A stretch of 64,000 bases of DNA from Roseateles sp. (GTDB lineage: Bacteria > Pseudomonadota > Gammaproteobacteria > Burkholderiales > Burkholderiaceae_C), in the NCBI GenBank assembly GCA_016790285.1, contig JAEUPJ010000025.1, positions 124,001 to 188,000 of the forward strand, written 5' to 3'. The notes below the pieces were generated by a model. The model ran no database searches and had not been told where the DNA came from. It saw only the letters and a program-made list of their open reading frames with translations. Shown here in pieces: positions 17,938 through 26,576 of this stretch (the stretch's first letter is position 1; each line of letters starts with the position of its first letter). The translations under genes were made by a program, and so were the position numbers.

Positions 17938-19689
17938 TCAGTGGTTGTGCCGCGGCGGCGTGTCCACCACGCCGCGGTAGGGCACGGCCAGCTCCAGGCA
18001 GGCGCCCGTGGACAGCGGCCCGACGGTGGCACGGTAGAGCTGCTGCCAGGGCGTCTGGCTGGCCGGCGCGGCCGGTGGCGCCTCGGCGCGGCGGCGGGCG
18101 AGTTCGTCGTCGGGCAGCAGCACGTCGCAGCGGCCGGCAGCCAGGTCCACGCGGATGACGTCGCCCGTGCGCAGCCAGGCCAGGCCGCCGCCAGCGGCGC
18201 TCTCCGGCGAGGCATGCACGATGGACGGGCTGTCGGAGGTGCCCGACTGCCGGCCGTCGCCGAGAGTGGGCAAGCTGGTGATGCCGCGGCGGATGAGGGC
18301 GTCGGGCGGCTGCATGTTCACGACCTCCGCCGAGCCCGGCCAGCCGATGGGGCCCGCGCCGCGCATGACGAGGATGCAGTGTTCGTCGATGCCCAGCGCC
18401 GGGTCGTTGATGCGGGCGTGGTAGTCGTCGGCGCCGTCGAAGACGATGGCGCGGGCCTCGAAGGCGCCGTCCTGCAGGTAGCGCGCGCGGAAGGCCGGCG
18501 AGATGACGCTGGCTTTCAGGATGGCGAAGTCGAACAGGTTGCCGCGCAGCACGACGAAGCCCGCGTCGGCCTTCAGTGGCGCGCTCACCGGGTAGATGAC
18601 CTCGCGGTCGCGCGTCTCGCGGCCCGCCAGGTTCTCCTGCATGCTGCGGCCCGTCACGGTGGGGCGCGCGGTGCGCAGCAGGCCGGCCTGCTGCAGCTCC
18701 CACATCACCGCCGGCACGCCGCCCGCCCGGTGGAAGCGCTCGCCGAGGAACTGCCCGGCCGGCTGCATGTTCAGCAACAGCGGCACGTGCTGCCCGACCT
18801 CGGTCCAGTCCTCGGCCGTGAGCGCGACCCCCGCGTGGCGCGCCATCGCGGTCAGGTGAGGCTGGGCGTTCGTGGAGCCGCCGATGGCGGCGTTCACGAC
18901 GATGGCATCCAGGAAGGCGTCGCGGCTGAGCAGGTGCGACGGTCGCACGTCCGCGCGCGCCAGCTCGACGATGCGCCGGCCGGTCTCGTAGGCCATCTGG
19001 CCGCGCTCGCGGTAGGGCGCCGGGATGGCCGCACAGCCGGTGAGCGACAGGCCGAGCGCCTCGGCCAGGGCATTCATCGTCGAGGCCGTGCCCATGGTGT
19101 TGCAGTGGCCCGCCGACGGGGCAGACGCGGCGGCGATCTGGATGAAGGTCTCCTCGTCGATCTCGCCGGCCGCCAGGCGCCGCCGGCCCGCCCAGATGGC
19201 CGCACCCGAGCCGACGAGCTGTCCCTCGAACCAGCCGTCCAGCATCGGCCCGCCCGAGAGCACGATGGCCGGCAGGTCCACGGTCGACGCGGCCATGACC
19301 TGGGCCGGCGTGGTCTTGTCGCAGCCGGTGGTGAGCACCACGCCGTCCAGTGGGTAGCCGTGCAGGATCTCCACCAGGCCCAGGTAGGCAAGGTTGCGGT
19401 CCAGCGCCGCGGTGGGCCGGCGGCAGTTCTCGAAGATGGGGTGCAGCGGGAACTCCATCGCGATGCCGCCGGCGTCGCGGATGCCGTCGCGCACGCGCTG
19501 GGCCAGCGCCAGGTGGATGCGGTTGCACGGGCTCAGGTCGCTGCCGCTCTGGGCGATGCCGATGATGGGGCGGCCCGAGCGCAATTCGGCGGGCGTCAGG
19601 CCGTAGTTCATGAAGCGCTCGAGGTAGAGCGCGGTCATGTCGACGTGGTCCGGGTTGTCGAACCAGTCCTGCGAGCGCAGCCGCTTCAT
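17938..19689 (-). CDS. IlvD/Edd-family sugar-acid dehydratase
   Basis: This 583-residue protein belongs to the iron-sulfur IlvD/Edd dehydratases. Three cluster-ligand Cys are visible: Cys55 (SPCNRIH), Cys123 (TTGCDKTTPA) and Cys196 (AGHCNTMGTAS). Their spacing matches pentonate dehydratases such as L-arabinonate or D-xylonate dehydratase better than dihydroxy-acid dehydratase. The ATG overlaps the stop of the FAH-family gene, so both come from one transcript. Together they could take an aldonate or aldarate to a 2-keto-3-deoxy acid and on to a 2-oxoglutarate-semialdehyde-type product. Xylonate, arabinonate and glucarate are all possible substrates; sequence alone cannot choose. Confidence 0.88.
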   Translation of the reverse strand: MKRLRSQDWFDNPDHVDMTALYLERFMNYGLTPAELRSGRPIIGIAQSGSDLSPCNRIHLALAQRVRDGIRDAGGIAMEFPLHPIFENCRRPTAALDRNLAYLGLVEILHGYPLDGVVLTTGCDKTTPAQVMAASTVDLPAIVLSGGPMLDGWFEGQLVGSGAAIWAGRRRLAAGEIDEETFIQIAAASAPSAGHCNTMGTASTMNALAEALGLSLTGCAAIPAPYRERGQMAYETGRRIVELARADVRPSHLLSRDAFLDAIVVNAAIGGSTNAQPHLTAMARHAGVALTAEDWTEVGQHVPLLLNMQPAGQFLGERFHRAGGVPAVMWELQQAGLLRTARPTVTGRSMQENLAGRETRDREVIYPVSAPLKADAGFVVLRGNLFDFAILKASVISPAFRARYLQDGAFEARAIVFDGADDYHARINDPALGIDEHCILVMRGAGPIGWPGSAEVVNMQPPDALIRRGITSLPTLGDGRQSGTSDSPSIVHASPESAAGGGLAWLRTGDVIRVDLAAGRCDVLLPDDELARRRAEAPPAAPASQTPWQQLYRATVGPLSTGACLELAVPYRGVVDTPPRHNH

Positions 19690-20852
19690 TGCGCGCGCAC
19701 CTGCAGGTGGCGCAGCAGGGCGCCGACGCCGTAGGTCCACGGCGGCAGCGCGTCGCTGCGCTGCACGGTGTTGATGAGCGCGCCGAGCGCGGAGCTGGCG
19801 ATGCTGACGCGGTCGCCCAGGTGGTGGGTGAAGCCCGCGCCCGGCGCGCCGCGGTCCTGGATGGGCGAGAACATGGTGCCCAGGAACAGCATGAAGCCGT
19901 CGGGGTACTGGTGGTGCGGGCCGCAGGCGTGTGCGACGAGTTCCAGCGGGTCGCGGCTGATCTGCGCCATGCGGCTGATGCCGTCGAGCCGGAAGCCGTC
20001 GTCGGCGCCTTCGATCGCGAGGCTGACCTCGGCCTGGCGCACGGTGTCGAGCGTGAAGTGCGCGTCGAACAGCCGGATGAAGGGACCGATGGCGCAGGAG
20101 GCGTTGTTGTCCTTGGCCTTGCCCAGCAGCAGCGCGCTGCGGCCTTCGATGTCGCGCAGGTTGACGTCGTTGCCGAGCGTGGCGCCCACCACTTCGGCGC
20201 GGCCGTTGACGGCGAGCACCACCTCTGGCTCCGGGTTGTTCCAGTGCGAGTCGGGGTGCAGGCCCACCGCCGCGCCGAAGCCCACGGCCGACATCGGCTG
20301 GGCCTTGGTGAACACCTCGGCGTCAGGCCCCAGGCCCACCTCCAGGTAGGGCGACCAGGCTCCGCGCGCGACGAACTCGGCTTTCAGGCGTTGCGCGGCG
20401 TCGGAGCCGGGGCGGATGGCGGAGAGGTCGCTGCCGATGCTGGCGTGCAGCTCGGCGCGCAGGGCCTGGGCACGCGCCGGGTCACCGCCGGCCTGGGCCT
20501 CGATGACGCGCTCCAGCAGGCTCACGGCGAACGTGACGCCGCAGGCCTTGATGGCCTGCAGGTCGCAGGGGGCGAGCAGCTGCAGCCCGGCCGGGTCGGG
20601 GCCTGCCAGGGCGTTGTCGAGCAGCTCGCTCACCGGCCCCAGCGCCTCGCCGATGCCGTGGCGGGCGATGCCGAGCAGGCTGGGGTGGTCGAGCAGCTCG
20701 GCCATCGTCGACGCATGGGCGCTGAGGTCCAGCACCTGGCCATGGCGCACCACGACCGGCACGGGGCCGCCCGCGTCGGGGCGCCAGACGCGGCCGAGCA
20801 GCAGGGCCCGCTCGGCATCGGCGGGGAGGAAGTCGGCGGGGTTGGGAGGCAT
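19686..20852 (-). CDS. FAH-family 2-keto-3-deoxy sugar-acid dehydratase-like protein
   Basis: The 388-residue protein has the C-terminal fumarylacetoacetate-hydrolase fold (about 150-370), with HPDSHWNNPEPEVVLAVN and GNDVNLRDIEGRSALLLGKAK carrying the metal-binding acidic residues. The length fits the long form seen in Caulobacter XylX, a 2-keto-3-deoxyxylonate dehydratase, rather than short FAH proteins. It lies upstream of and overlaps the IlvD/Edd gene, the pairing found in oxidative pentose and uronate routes. Operator box 2 lies about 40 bases before its start. The substrate is not fixed by the sequence. Confidence 0.8.
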   Translation of the reverse strand: MPPNPADFLPADAERALLLGRVWRPDAGGPVPVVVRHGQVLDLSAHASTMAELLDHPSLLGIARHGIGEALGPVSELLDNALAGPDPAGLQLLAPCDLQAIKACGVTFAVSLLERVIEAQAGGDPARAQALRAELHASIGSDLSAIRPGSDAAQRLKAEFVARGAWSPYLEVGLGPDAEVFTKAQPMSAVGFGAAVGLHPDSHWNNPEPEVVLAVNGRAEVVGATLGNDVNLRDIEGRSALLLGKAKDNNASCAIGPFIRLFDAHFTLDTVRQAEVSLAIEGADDGFRLDGISRMAQISRDPLELVAHACGPHHQYPDGFMLFLGTMFSPIQDRGAPGAGFTHHLGDRVSIASSALGALINTVQRSDALPPWTYGVGALLRHLQVRAQ

Positions 20853-20891
20853 GGCGCGCTACGCGGGACGGCAGGTCGGGACGGGCGCGAT

Positions 20892-20905
20892 TGTGAGCGC
20901 TACCT
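20892..20905. promoter_or_regulatory. LacI-type operator (box 2) upstream of the FAH-IlvD pair
   Basis: The sequence TTGTGAGCGCTACC shares AGCGCTACC with box 1 but has a poorer left half (GTGAGC for GGTAGC). It sits between the GntR stop and the start of the FAH-family gene, where a promoter for the pair would lie. Confidence 0.45.
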
Positions 20906-20938
20906 CCTGTGCTGCCAAGCGAGGCTGCCCGCGCGGGC

Positions 20939-21619
20939 TCAATCGAGGATGAGGTACTCGGGGTAGCGCTGCGCGATCTCGTCGACCGCGGCCAGCGTGC
21001 CGGTGAGGTGCTCGCGCACGGCCTGCTGGGCGGCGGGCGCGTCGCCGGTGGCGATGGCGCCGAGGATGGCCTGGTGGCCGTCCAGGATGGCGTCCGCCTT
21101 GCCCTGGGCCGGCACGTGCAGCAGGCGCAGCCGGTCGACGTGGCCGGACATGCGCGTCACCACGGCCCACAGCCGCGGCAGCCCGGCCGCCACGTACATC
21201 AGGCGGTGGAACTCCTTGTCGGCGGCGATGAAGGCCGGGTAGTCCTTGCGCTGGCCGAGTTCGGCCTGGCGGGCGAGCTGGGCGGTGAGCTCGTGGATGA
21301 CGCCGTCGTCGTGCGCCAGCGCCAGCTGCCGGGCGATCTCGATCTCGATGGACCGGCGCAGGAAGTGGGACTCGCGCGCCGCCGGCACGTCGATGCGGCT
21401 GACCTGCGTGGCCGACTGGGCGCGGACCACCACGAGCCCCTCTTCGCCCAGGCGGATGAGCGCATCGCGCACGGGGGTCTGGCTGACACCGAAGCGCTGG
21501 GCCAGCTCCGCGCGGTCCAGCGCCAGGCCGGGCGCAAGTTCGAGCGACACGATGGCAGCGCGCAGGGCTTCCAGGACCTGGGGGGCGGCATGGCGGGTAG
21601 GGTCGAGCGTGAAGTTCAT
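20939..21619 (-). CDS. GntR-family regulator with FCD effector domain
   Basis: This 226-residue protein (start MNFTLDPT) has a GntR winged helix at about 10-75 (LDRAELAQRFGVSQTPVRDALIRL) and a FadR-type all-helical FCD domain with the metal/ligand His pattern EFHRLMY, HVDRLR and HQAILGAI. FCD regulators of this kind usually control sugar-acid catabolism and answer to an acid intermediate. An upstream ATG at 21673 would add 18 residues; neither start has a good ribosome site. The 340-base gap upstream, shared with the TonB receptor, holds a perfect 14-base palindrome that may be its operator. Confidence 0.88.
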   Translation of the reverse strand: MNFTLDPTRHAAPQVLEALRAAIVSLELAPGLALDRAELAQRFGVSQTPVRDALIRLGEEGLVVVRAQSATQVSRIDVPAARESHFLRRSIEIEIARQLALAHDDGVIHELTAQLARQAELGQRKDYPAFIAADKEFHRLMYVAAGLPRLWAVVTRMSGHVDRLRLLHVPAQGKADAILDGHQAILGAIATGDAPAAQQAVREHLTGTLAAVDEIAQRYPEYLILD

Positions 21620-21817
21620 GAACGAGGAGTGCCATGGCGGCGTGGGGCCGCGCTGGCCAGCGGCGATTGTCATCGTGTGCCGGGCCGGTCAGCGGGCCTG
21701 GCCGCGGGTGTCCGTGCGGACTTCACCCTGGGCGCCAAGACGTTTGGGGGCCCTTCTGAGAGCGCTTTCGGCGGGTGAGCTGCCATGCACATGCCTCGAC
21801 TTTTGTGTCGCTGATCC

Positions 21818-21831
21818 ACTAATACATTAGT
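21818..21831. promoter_or_regulatory. perfect AT-rich palindrome, candidate GntR operator
   Basis: ACTAATACATTAGT has perfect 6-base arms around AC. It stands out in GC-rich DNA, lies between the divergent GntR and TonB-receptor genes, and has the size and symmetry of FCD-GntR operators. Assignment to this GntR protein is inferred from position. Confidence 0.5.
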
Positions 21832-21842
21832 ACACACCCTCG

Positions 21843-21869
21843 TTGACGATGGGTTTTGCGGGCCATAAA
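21843..21869 (+). promoter_or_regulatory. probable promoter of the TonB-dependent receptor gene
   Basis: TTGACG at 21843-21848 is a near-consensus -35. CATAAA at 21864-21869 is a weaker -10 with 15-base spacing (16 for the next register). Operator box 3 lies directly downstream, over the expected transcription start. Confidence 0.45.
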
Positions 21870-21875
21870 TTGCAA

Positions 21876-21891
21876 ATGTGCGCGCTACCAT
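21876..21891. promoter_or_regulatory. LacI-type operator (box 3) upstream of the TonB-dependent receptor
   Basis: The sequence ATGTGCGCGCTACCAT is an inverted repeat with outer ATG/CAT and inner GCGC; its right half GCGCTACCAT is identical to that of box 1. It lies about 70 bases before the receptor gene, just after the likely -10. A further imperfect dyad, GAGAGCGCTTTC, lies at 21758-21769. Confidence 0.55.
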
Positions 21892-21959
21892 CTGATGTGA
21901 GAGCTTAGCTTTTCGTCTCGGTCGCCGCGCTGGATCACCAAGAACACACGGAGACATCG

Positions 21960-24900
21960 ATGACCAAGACCCCCTCCCGGCGCGCGCGCCGCGCTGCCCG
22001 GCAGCTCTCACTGGGCACCAGCCTGCTTGCCGGCCTGATCGCGAGCGCCTACGCGCAAACGGCGCCAGCGGCCGACGCCGACAAGGCCAAGCAAGACAAG
22101 ACGTCGCTGGAAACCGTCGTCGTGAAGGGCTTTCGCAGCTCCTTGGCGTTGTCCGCCCAGGAAAAGCGCGACAACGTGGGCCTGAGTGACACCGTCTTCG
22201 CCGAGGACATCGGCAAGTTCCCCGACCCGAGCATCGCCGACGCCCTGGCGCGGGTGCCTGGTGTGGTCGTCAACCGCGCCACCATCGACGGCGAGGGGCT
22301 GAACATCTCCATCCGCGGCATGGGCGCGGCGTTCACGCGGGTGCTGCTCAATGGAGCGCCGATGGCATCGGCGTCGGCGGGCAGCTGGGGCGGCACGATC
22401 AGCGCCAACCGCGAAGTCGACATGGACTTCCTGCCGTCGGAGCTCTTCCGCAGCGCCACGGTCTACAAGAGCCAGCGCGCGGGCATTGTCGAGGGCGGCA
22501 TTGCCGGCACGGTCGACATGCGCAGCGTGCGGCCGTTCGACAAGCAGGGCTTCCGCTCGGCCTTCACACTCAGCGGCAACTACCGCGATGCCTCCGGCAA
22601 GTGGAGCAACACCGGCTCCGGGTTGATCAGCAACACCTGGCGCTCCAGCACCTTCGGTGAGTTCGGCGCCCTCGCGGGCGTGGCCTTCGGCAACTCCAAG
22701 TACAAGACCACAGGCTTCCAGACCGTGGACATGCGCAACTTCCAGCTCAAGTCCTTCCAGGCGCTGGCCAGCGACAACCCCAACAACACCGGCGGCGGCT
22801 CGCAGTCCACGCCCGACACCGTGCCCTCGGGCCTCGCGCTCAACGACCTGCCCGACTATGCACGCTCCATCCTCGTGCCCGGCAAGCAGATCGACCGCGC
22901 GATGCTGCTGGCATTGAACCCCGGCGCGAACATCAAGCAGATCGACAACGCCCTCATGGGCCGCTTGGGGCGTCACCTGTCCTACGAGGGCGAGCGCGAG
23001 CGCGCCAGCGCCATCGTCAGCCTGCAGTGGCGACCGAACGAGCAGCTCGACTACTACCTCGACATGATCGGGGCGCAGAAGAACAACCACATGGTCTACA
23101 ACGCCATGAACGCCGGCACGCGTGCGAACACGCCCATCCCGATCGGCATGGAGTTCGACCGCGCCGATTGCACGACGGGCTGCGTGCTGACCAAGGCCAC
23201 CTTCGCGAACACCTTCTGGTCGCTGGAGTTCCGGCCCATGGAGGAGAAGACCAAGTTCTGGAGCTTCAACCCCGGCATGGAGTACCGGGCCAACGATGAC
23301 CTGACCATCGACGCGCACTTCAACCTGACCTACAGCAACTTCTACCGCGACATGCCCACGGTGCTGCTGGCCACGAAGTCGCCGAACTCCGTCATCACCT
23401 ACGACAACACACGCTACGGCGAGCTGCCGCGCTACTCGGCCAACCTGAACATCAACGACCCCACCAACTTCGGCTGGTACCAGGCTGGCCAGGGCCTGTC
23501 GGGGCTGCGCATGGACCTCTACGAGCGCCGCAACACGACGGAGGGCGGGCGCCTGAACGTGAAGTGGGGTGACGACCGGTTCAACGTCCGCGCGGGCGCG
23601 GCCTACGACAACATCGAACGCCGCTACCGCAGCTACGCCACGGCTGACGCCTGGATGAACGTGGCCTGCGGCAACAACGTCAGCTACCGCTTCTTCGCGC
23701 CGAACACGCAGCTGCGCAGCCCCGGCTGCGATGGCCGCAGCACGCCGGGTCCGGTGACGGATGCCGCCACGGCGTACCCGGGCTATGGCACGGGCTCGAC
23801 AGCCGGACAGCCGGCGCTGACCTACCTCGGCTCCGTGGTGACGAACGCCCGGGTGCCGGAGTACGCCCATGCCTCCAGCCAGGGTTTCATCACCGTTGAC
23901 TGGAACAAGTTCGCCAAGGACACCGACTACCAGTACTTCCGCGACAACATCTACAAGGGCTTCAACAACGGTGGCGGTGGCTACATCCGCGAGGACGTGA
24001 CGGGCTTCTACACCGAGCTCAGCGGCAACGTGCCGGTGCTGGGTCGTGCGCTGCGCTACAACGCCGGCGTTCGCTACACCGACACCCGCCAGACCATCGG
24101 CGAGCTCACCATCGGCGCAGACCCGCGCAACGCCACGCTGCGCAACGGCGGCCTCTACGACAACCAGGGCATCTGGAGCTACGAGACGACGACCTACACG
24201 AACGTGCTGCCCTCCGGCACGGTCTCGTACAACGTCATGCCCAACCTGATCGCGCGGGCTTCGGCGTCCAAGTCGATGACGCGGGCCAACCCGGCGGACC
24301 TGCGCCAGACCCGCGTGACCATCGGCGACCAGGGCGCGCGCCAGGGCAACCTGACCAACCCCAAGCTGACGCCGTTCAAGGCCAACAACTTCGACGCCTC
24401 CCTGGAGTACTACATGAGCCGCGAGGCCTACGTGGCCATCAGCGGCTTTGGCAAGGACCTGATCGGCCGCCCCGCCAACCGCCTCACGACCTACACGCTC
24501 GCCCAGCTCGACGCGCTGTACGGCACCATCGGCCTGACCGACGCGCAACAGCAGGCCGTCAACGCCAGCGGGGGCCGCGACAAGCATCTCGTCGAGATCA
24601 CCGAGCCCTTCAACATCGACACCAAGCTCAAGGTGCGCGGTGTGGAGCTCACCTGGCAGCAGCCGCTGGACTTCCTGCCAGTGAAGGGCTTCGGCTTCAC
24701 GGCCAACTACACCTACAACAAGCAGACCGATGAACTGCCCAACGCGCTGCCGGTGGCAGGCGTGCCGCCGCGCACGAGCAACCTGACCGTCTACTACGAG
24801 CGCAATGGGCTGAGCCTGCGGGCCTCGCGCCAGCAGACGGCGGCCACCATCGTCAATGCGAGCGTGGGGCTGAGCTCGCCGTCCACCTACATGTGGACGA

Positions 24901-25100
24901 CGGACCGCACCCAGTGGGACCTGTCGGCCGGGCTGAACCTCAAGCAGGCCTTCGGCTTCACCTACGACACGAGCGTGAACCTCAGCGTGTGGAATGCCAC
25001 CGATGCGATCACCCGCACCTACGTGCAGTTCCCGAACGCGGTGTTCGACGAGTACCGCCCGGGTCGCAGCTACACGTTGTCCCTGCGCACGAGCTTCTGA
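21960..25100 (+). CDS. TonB-dependent receptor, Caulobacter/Xanthomonas carbohydrate type
   Basis: This 1046-residue outer-membrane receptor has a signal peptide (residues 1-32, ending ASAYAQ), a TonB-box-like ETVVVKGFR, and a plug domain with DIGKFPDPSIADALARVPGV and ISIRGMG. The barrel ends in the expected YTLSLRTSF with a C-terminal Phe. The plug wording is that of the TonB-dependent receptor subfamily expanded in Caulobacter and Xanthomonas for plant-polysaccharide fragments. With the xylan genes around it, uptake of glucurono-xylo-oligomers is likely. Promoter and LacI box 3 lie upstream. No SusD-like partner is present. Confidence 0.93.
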   Translation: MTKTPSRRARRAARQLSLGTSLLAGLIASAYAQTAPAADADKAKQDKTSLETVVVKGFRSSLALSAQEKRDNVGLSDTVFAEDIGKFPDPSIADALARVPGVVVNRATIDGEGLNISIRGMGAAFTRVLLNGAPMASASAGSWGGTISANREVDMDFLPSELFRSATVYKSQRAGIVEGGIAGTVDMRSVRPFDKQGFRSAFTLSGNYRDASGKWSNTGSGLISNTWRSSTFGEFGALAGVAFGNSKYKTTGFQTVDMRNFQLKSFQALASDNPNNTGGGSQSTPDTVPSGLALNDLPDYARSILVPGKQIDRAMLLALNPGANIKQIDNALMGRLGRHLSYEGERERASAIVSLQWRPNEQLDYYLDMIGAQKNNHMVYNAMNAGTRANTPIPIGMEFDRADCTTGCVLTKATFANTFWSLEFRPMEEKTKFWSFNPGMEYRANDDLTIDAHFNLTYSNFYRDMPTVLLATKSPNSVITYDNTRYGELPRYSANLNINDPTNFGWYQAGQGLSGLRMDLYERRNTTEGGRLNVKWGDDRFNVRAGAAYDNIERRYRSYATADAWMNVACGNNVSYRFFAPNTQLRSPGCDGRSTPGPVTDAATAYPGYGTGSTAGQPALTYLGSVVTNARVPEYAHASSQGFITVDWNKFAKDTDYQYFRDNIYKGFNNGGGGYIREDVTGFYTELSGNVPVLGRALRYNAGVRYTDTRQTIGELTIGADPRNATLRNGGLYDNQGIWSYETTTYTNVLPSGTVSYNVMPNLIARASASKSMTRANPADLRQTRVTIGDQGARQGNLTNPKLTPFKANNFDASLEYYMSREAYVAISGFGKDLIGRPANRLTTYTLAQLDALYGTIGLTDAQQQAVNASGGRDKHLVEITEPFNIDTKLKVRGVELTWQQPLDFLPVKGFGFTANYTYNKQTDELPNALPVAGVPPRTSNLTVYYERNGLSLRASRQQTAATIVNASVGLSSPSTYMWTTDRTQWDLSAGLNLKQAFGFTYDTSVNLSVWNATDAITRTYVQFPNAVFDEYRPGRSYTLSLRTSF

Positions 25101-25101
25101 A

Positions 25102-25169
25102 GCGGGAACCCGGGTGTCCCCGCCGGTGGACCGGGTGTGGCCCGCCGGCGTTTGGGTGGGGGTTCCCGC
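25102..25169. terminator. long inverted repeat between convergent genes
   Basis: GCGGGAACCC (25102-25111) and GGGTTCCCGC (25160-25169) are perfect 10-base arms. The interior is also GC-rich and partly self-complementary. It fills the 85-base gap between the receptor and the convergent MFS gene and may end transcription in both directions. No T-tract follows. Confidence 0.45.
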
Positions 25170-25185
25170 CGCGATGGCGGGGCCC

Positions 25186-26442
25186 TCACCGCTTTGTGTC
25201 GGCGCGCGCCGCCTGCTGGCGGGCCAGCGGCCCGATCAGCACGCACACCAGCAGCGTCGTGCCGATCAGCACATTGCCCACCCAGGGGAAGTGCTCCAGC
25301 CGGCCGTCGGCTGCAATGACGACGATGTGGCCAGACACCAGCGCCGCCAGGCCGCCGGCGAGCTGCTGCAGGGCCGCGTTGATGGCCGTGAACGCGCCGC
25401 GCTGCTCGGGCGCCGGGATGCCCGTGACGATGACCTGCCAGGGCACCATGCGCGAGAAGATGCCCGCGAACATGACCACGTTGATGACGATCAGCGCGAT
25501 CAGCGGCGAGGGGCCGAGTCGCGTGTAGATGGCCACCATCGTGATCGTGATGGCGCTGCCCGTGTAGAACACCGGCAGCGGGCCGAAGCGGTCGGTCAGC
25601 CGCCCCACGAAGGGCGCGACGAAGATCGTGCTGATGCCCGTGACGAGGTAGACGATGGGCAGGTGCTCCAGGTCGATGCCCACGTTGTGCACCGAAAAGG
25701 CGCTGGCGAACGGCATGATCATGAAGCCGCCGGTCGTCAGCAGCGCCGTGATCAGGAAGGCATGCAGATGCCGCCGCTGCGCCACCGTGTGCACGAGGTG
25801 GGCGAAGGCGCTGCGGTCGTTCTTCAGCTTCAGGTGGGCGTCCACAGGTTTCATGCGCCAGGCGATCAGCAGCCCGCCGACGACGCCGAAACCGACGAGG
25901 GCCAGGAACGGCGCGTGCCAGTCCCAGCGCGTGGCCAGGAACAAGCCGAAGGGCAGGCCCAGCACCTGGCTCGCCGCAAAGCCGCCCTGCAGCAGGCCCA
26001 TGACGCGCCCGCGCAGCGCGGGCTCGAAGATGTCGGCGGCAATGGCCATGACGATGGAGCCGATGACGCCGCCGAACAGCCCCGTCACGATGCGGGCGAG
26101 CAGCAGCGACTCGAAGCTCGTCGCCAGGCCGCACCACAGCGTGCCCAGCAGGAAGCCACCGTAGAAGAACAGCAGCAGCCGCTTGCGGTCGAACCGGTCG
26201 GCGAAGCCGGCCGTCAGCAGGCCCGACAGGCCCGCGCTGAAGGCGTAGGCCGACACCACCAGCCCGAACTGCTGGGCCGTCATGCCCATGGCCGGCATGA
26301 TCATCGCGCCCAGGGGCGACATGATCATGAAGTCCAGGATGACGGCGAACTGCAGCAGCGTGAGCAGGCCGGTCGCGAAGCGCTGGTAGGGCGTGAAGGC
26401 GGGTGCCGCGGCAGGCGGCGTCAGGGGCGGAGCGGCAGACAT
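25186..26442 (-). CDS. MFS transporter, drug/sugar efflux type
   Basis: The 418-residue protein has about 12 membrane segments. The loop-2 motif GFADRFDRKRLLLFFYGGF and the segment LGAMIMPAMGMTAQQFGLVVSAYAFSAG place it with 12-TMS efflux and sugar-export MFS proteins (AraJ/YdhP-like). It is convergent with the TonB receptor and has no visible link to the xylan genes. The start MSAAPPL at 26442 is the first ATG; no clear ribosome site is seen. Substrate unknown. Confidence 0.82.
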   Translation of the reverse strand: MSAAPPLTPPAAAPAFTPYQRFATGLLTLLQFAVILDFMIMSPLGAMIMPAMGMTAQQFGLVVSAYAFSAGLSGLLTAGFADRFDRKRLLLFFYGGFLLGTLWCGLATSFESLLLARIVTGLFGGVIGSIVMAIAADIFEPALRGRVMGLLQGGFAASQVLGLPFGLFLATRWDWHAPFLALVGFGVVGGLLIAWRMKPVDAHLKLKNDRSAFAHLVHTVAQRRHLHAFLITALLTTGGFMIMPFASAFSVHNVGIDLEHLPIVYLVTGISTIFVAPFVGRLTDRFGPLPVFYTGSAITITMVAIYTRLGPSPLIALIVINVVMFAGIFSRMVPWQVIVTGIPAPEQRGAFTAINAALQQLAGGLAALVSGHIVVIAADGRLEHFPWVGNVLIGTTLLVCVLIGPLARQQAARADTKR

Positions 26443-26576
26443 GGGCAAGCAGTGTGCGTGAGCGCAGGCTCGAACGTGGCAGCAGGGTCTCGTCCTACGC
26501 GGCGTCGCGCCGGTGGCTCATGGGCGCGCGCGGGCATCGCGACGAGAGTTTGAGCACCTCTCACTGGAACCCCGCC

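Noticed and set aside
22008-24587. 859-codon minus-strand open frame inside the TonB receptor
   Set aside because: The plus strand encodes a complete receptor with all expected motifs; the antisense frame is Val/Ala/Gly-rich and low in information, a result of high third-position GC.
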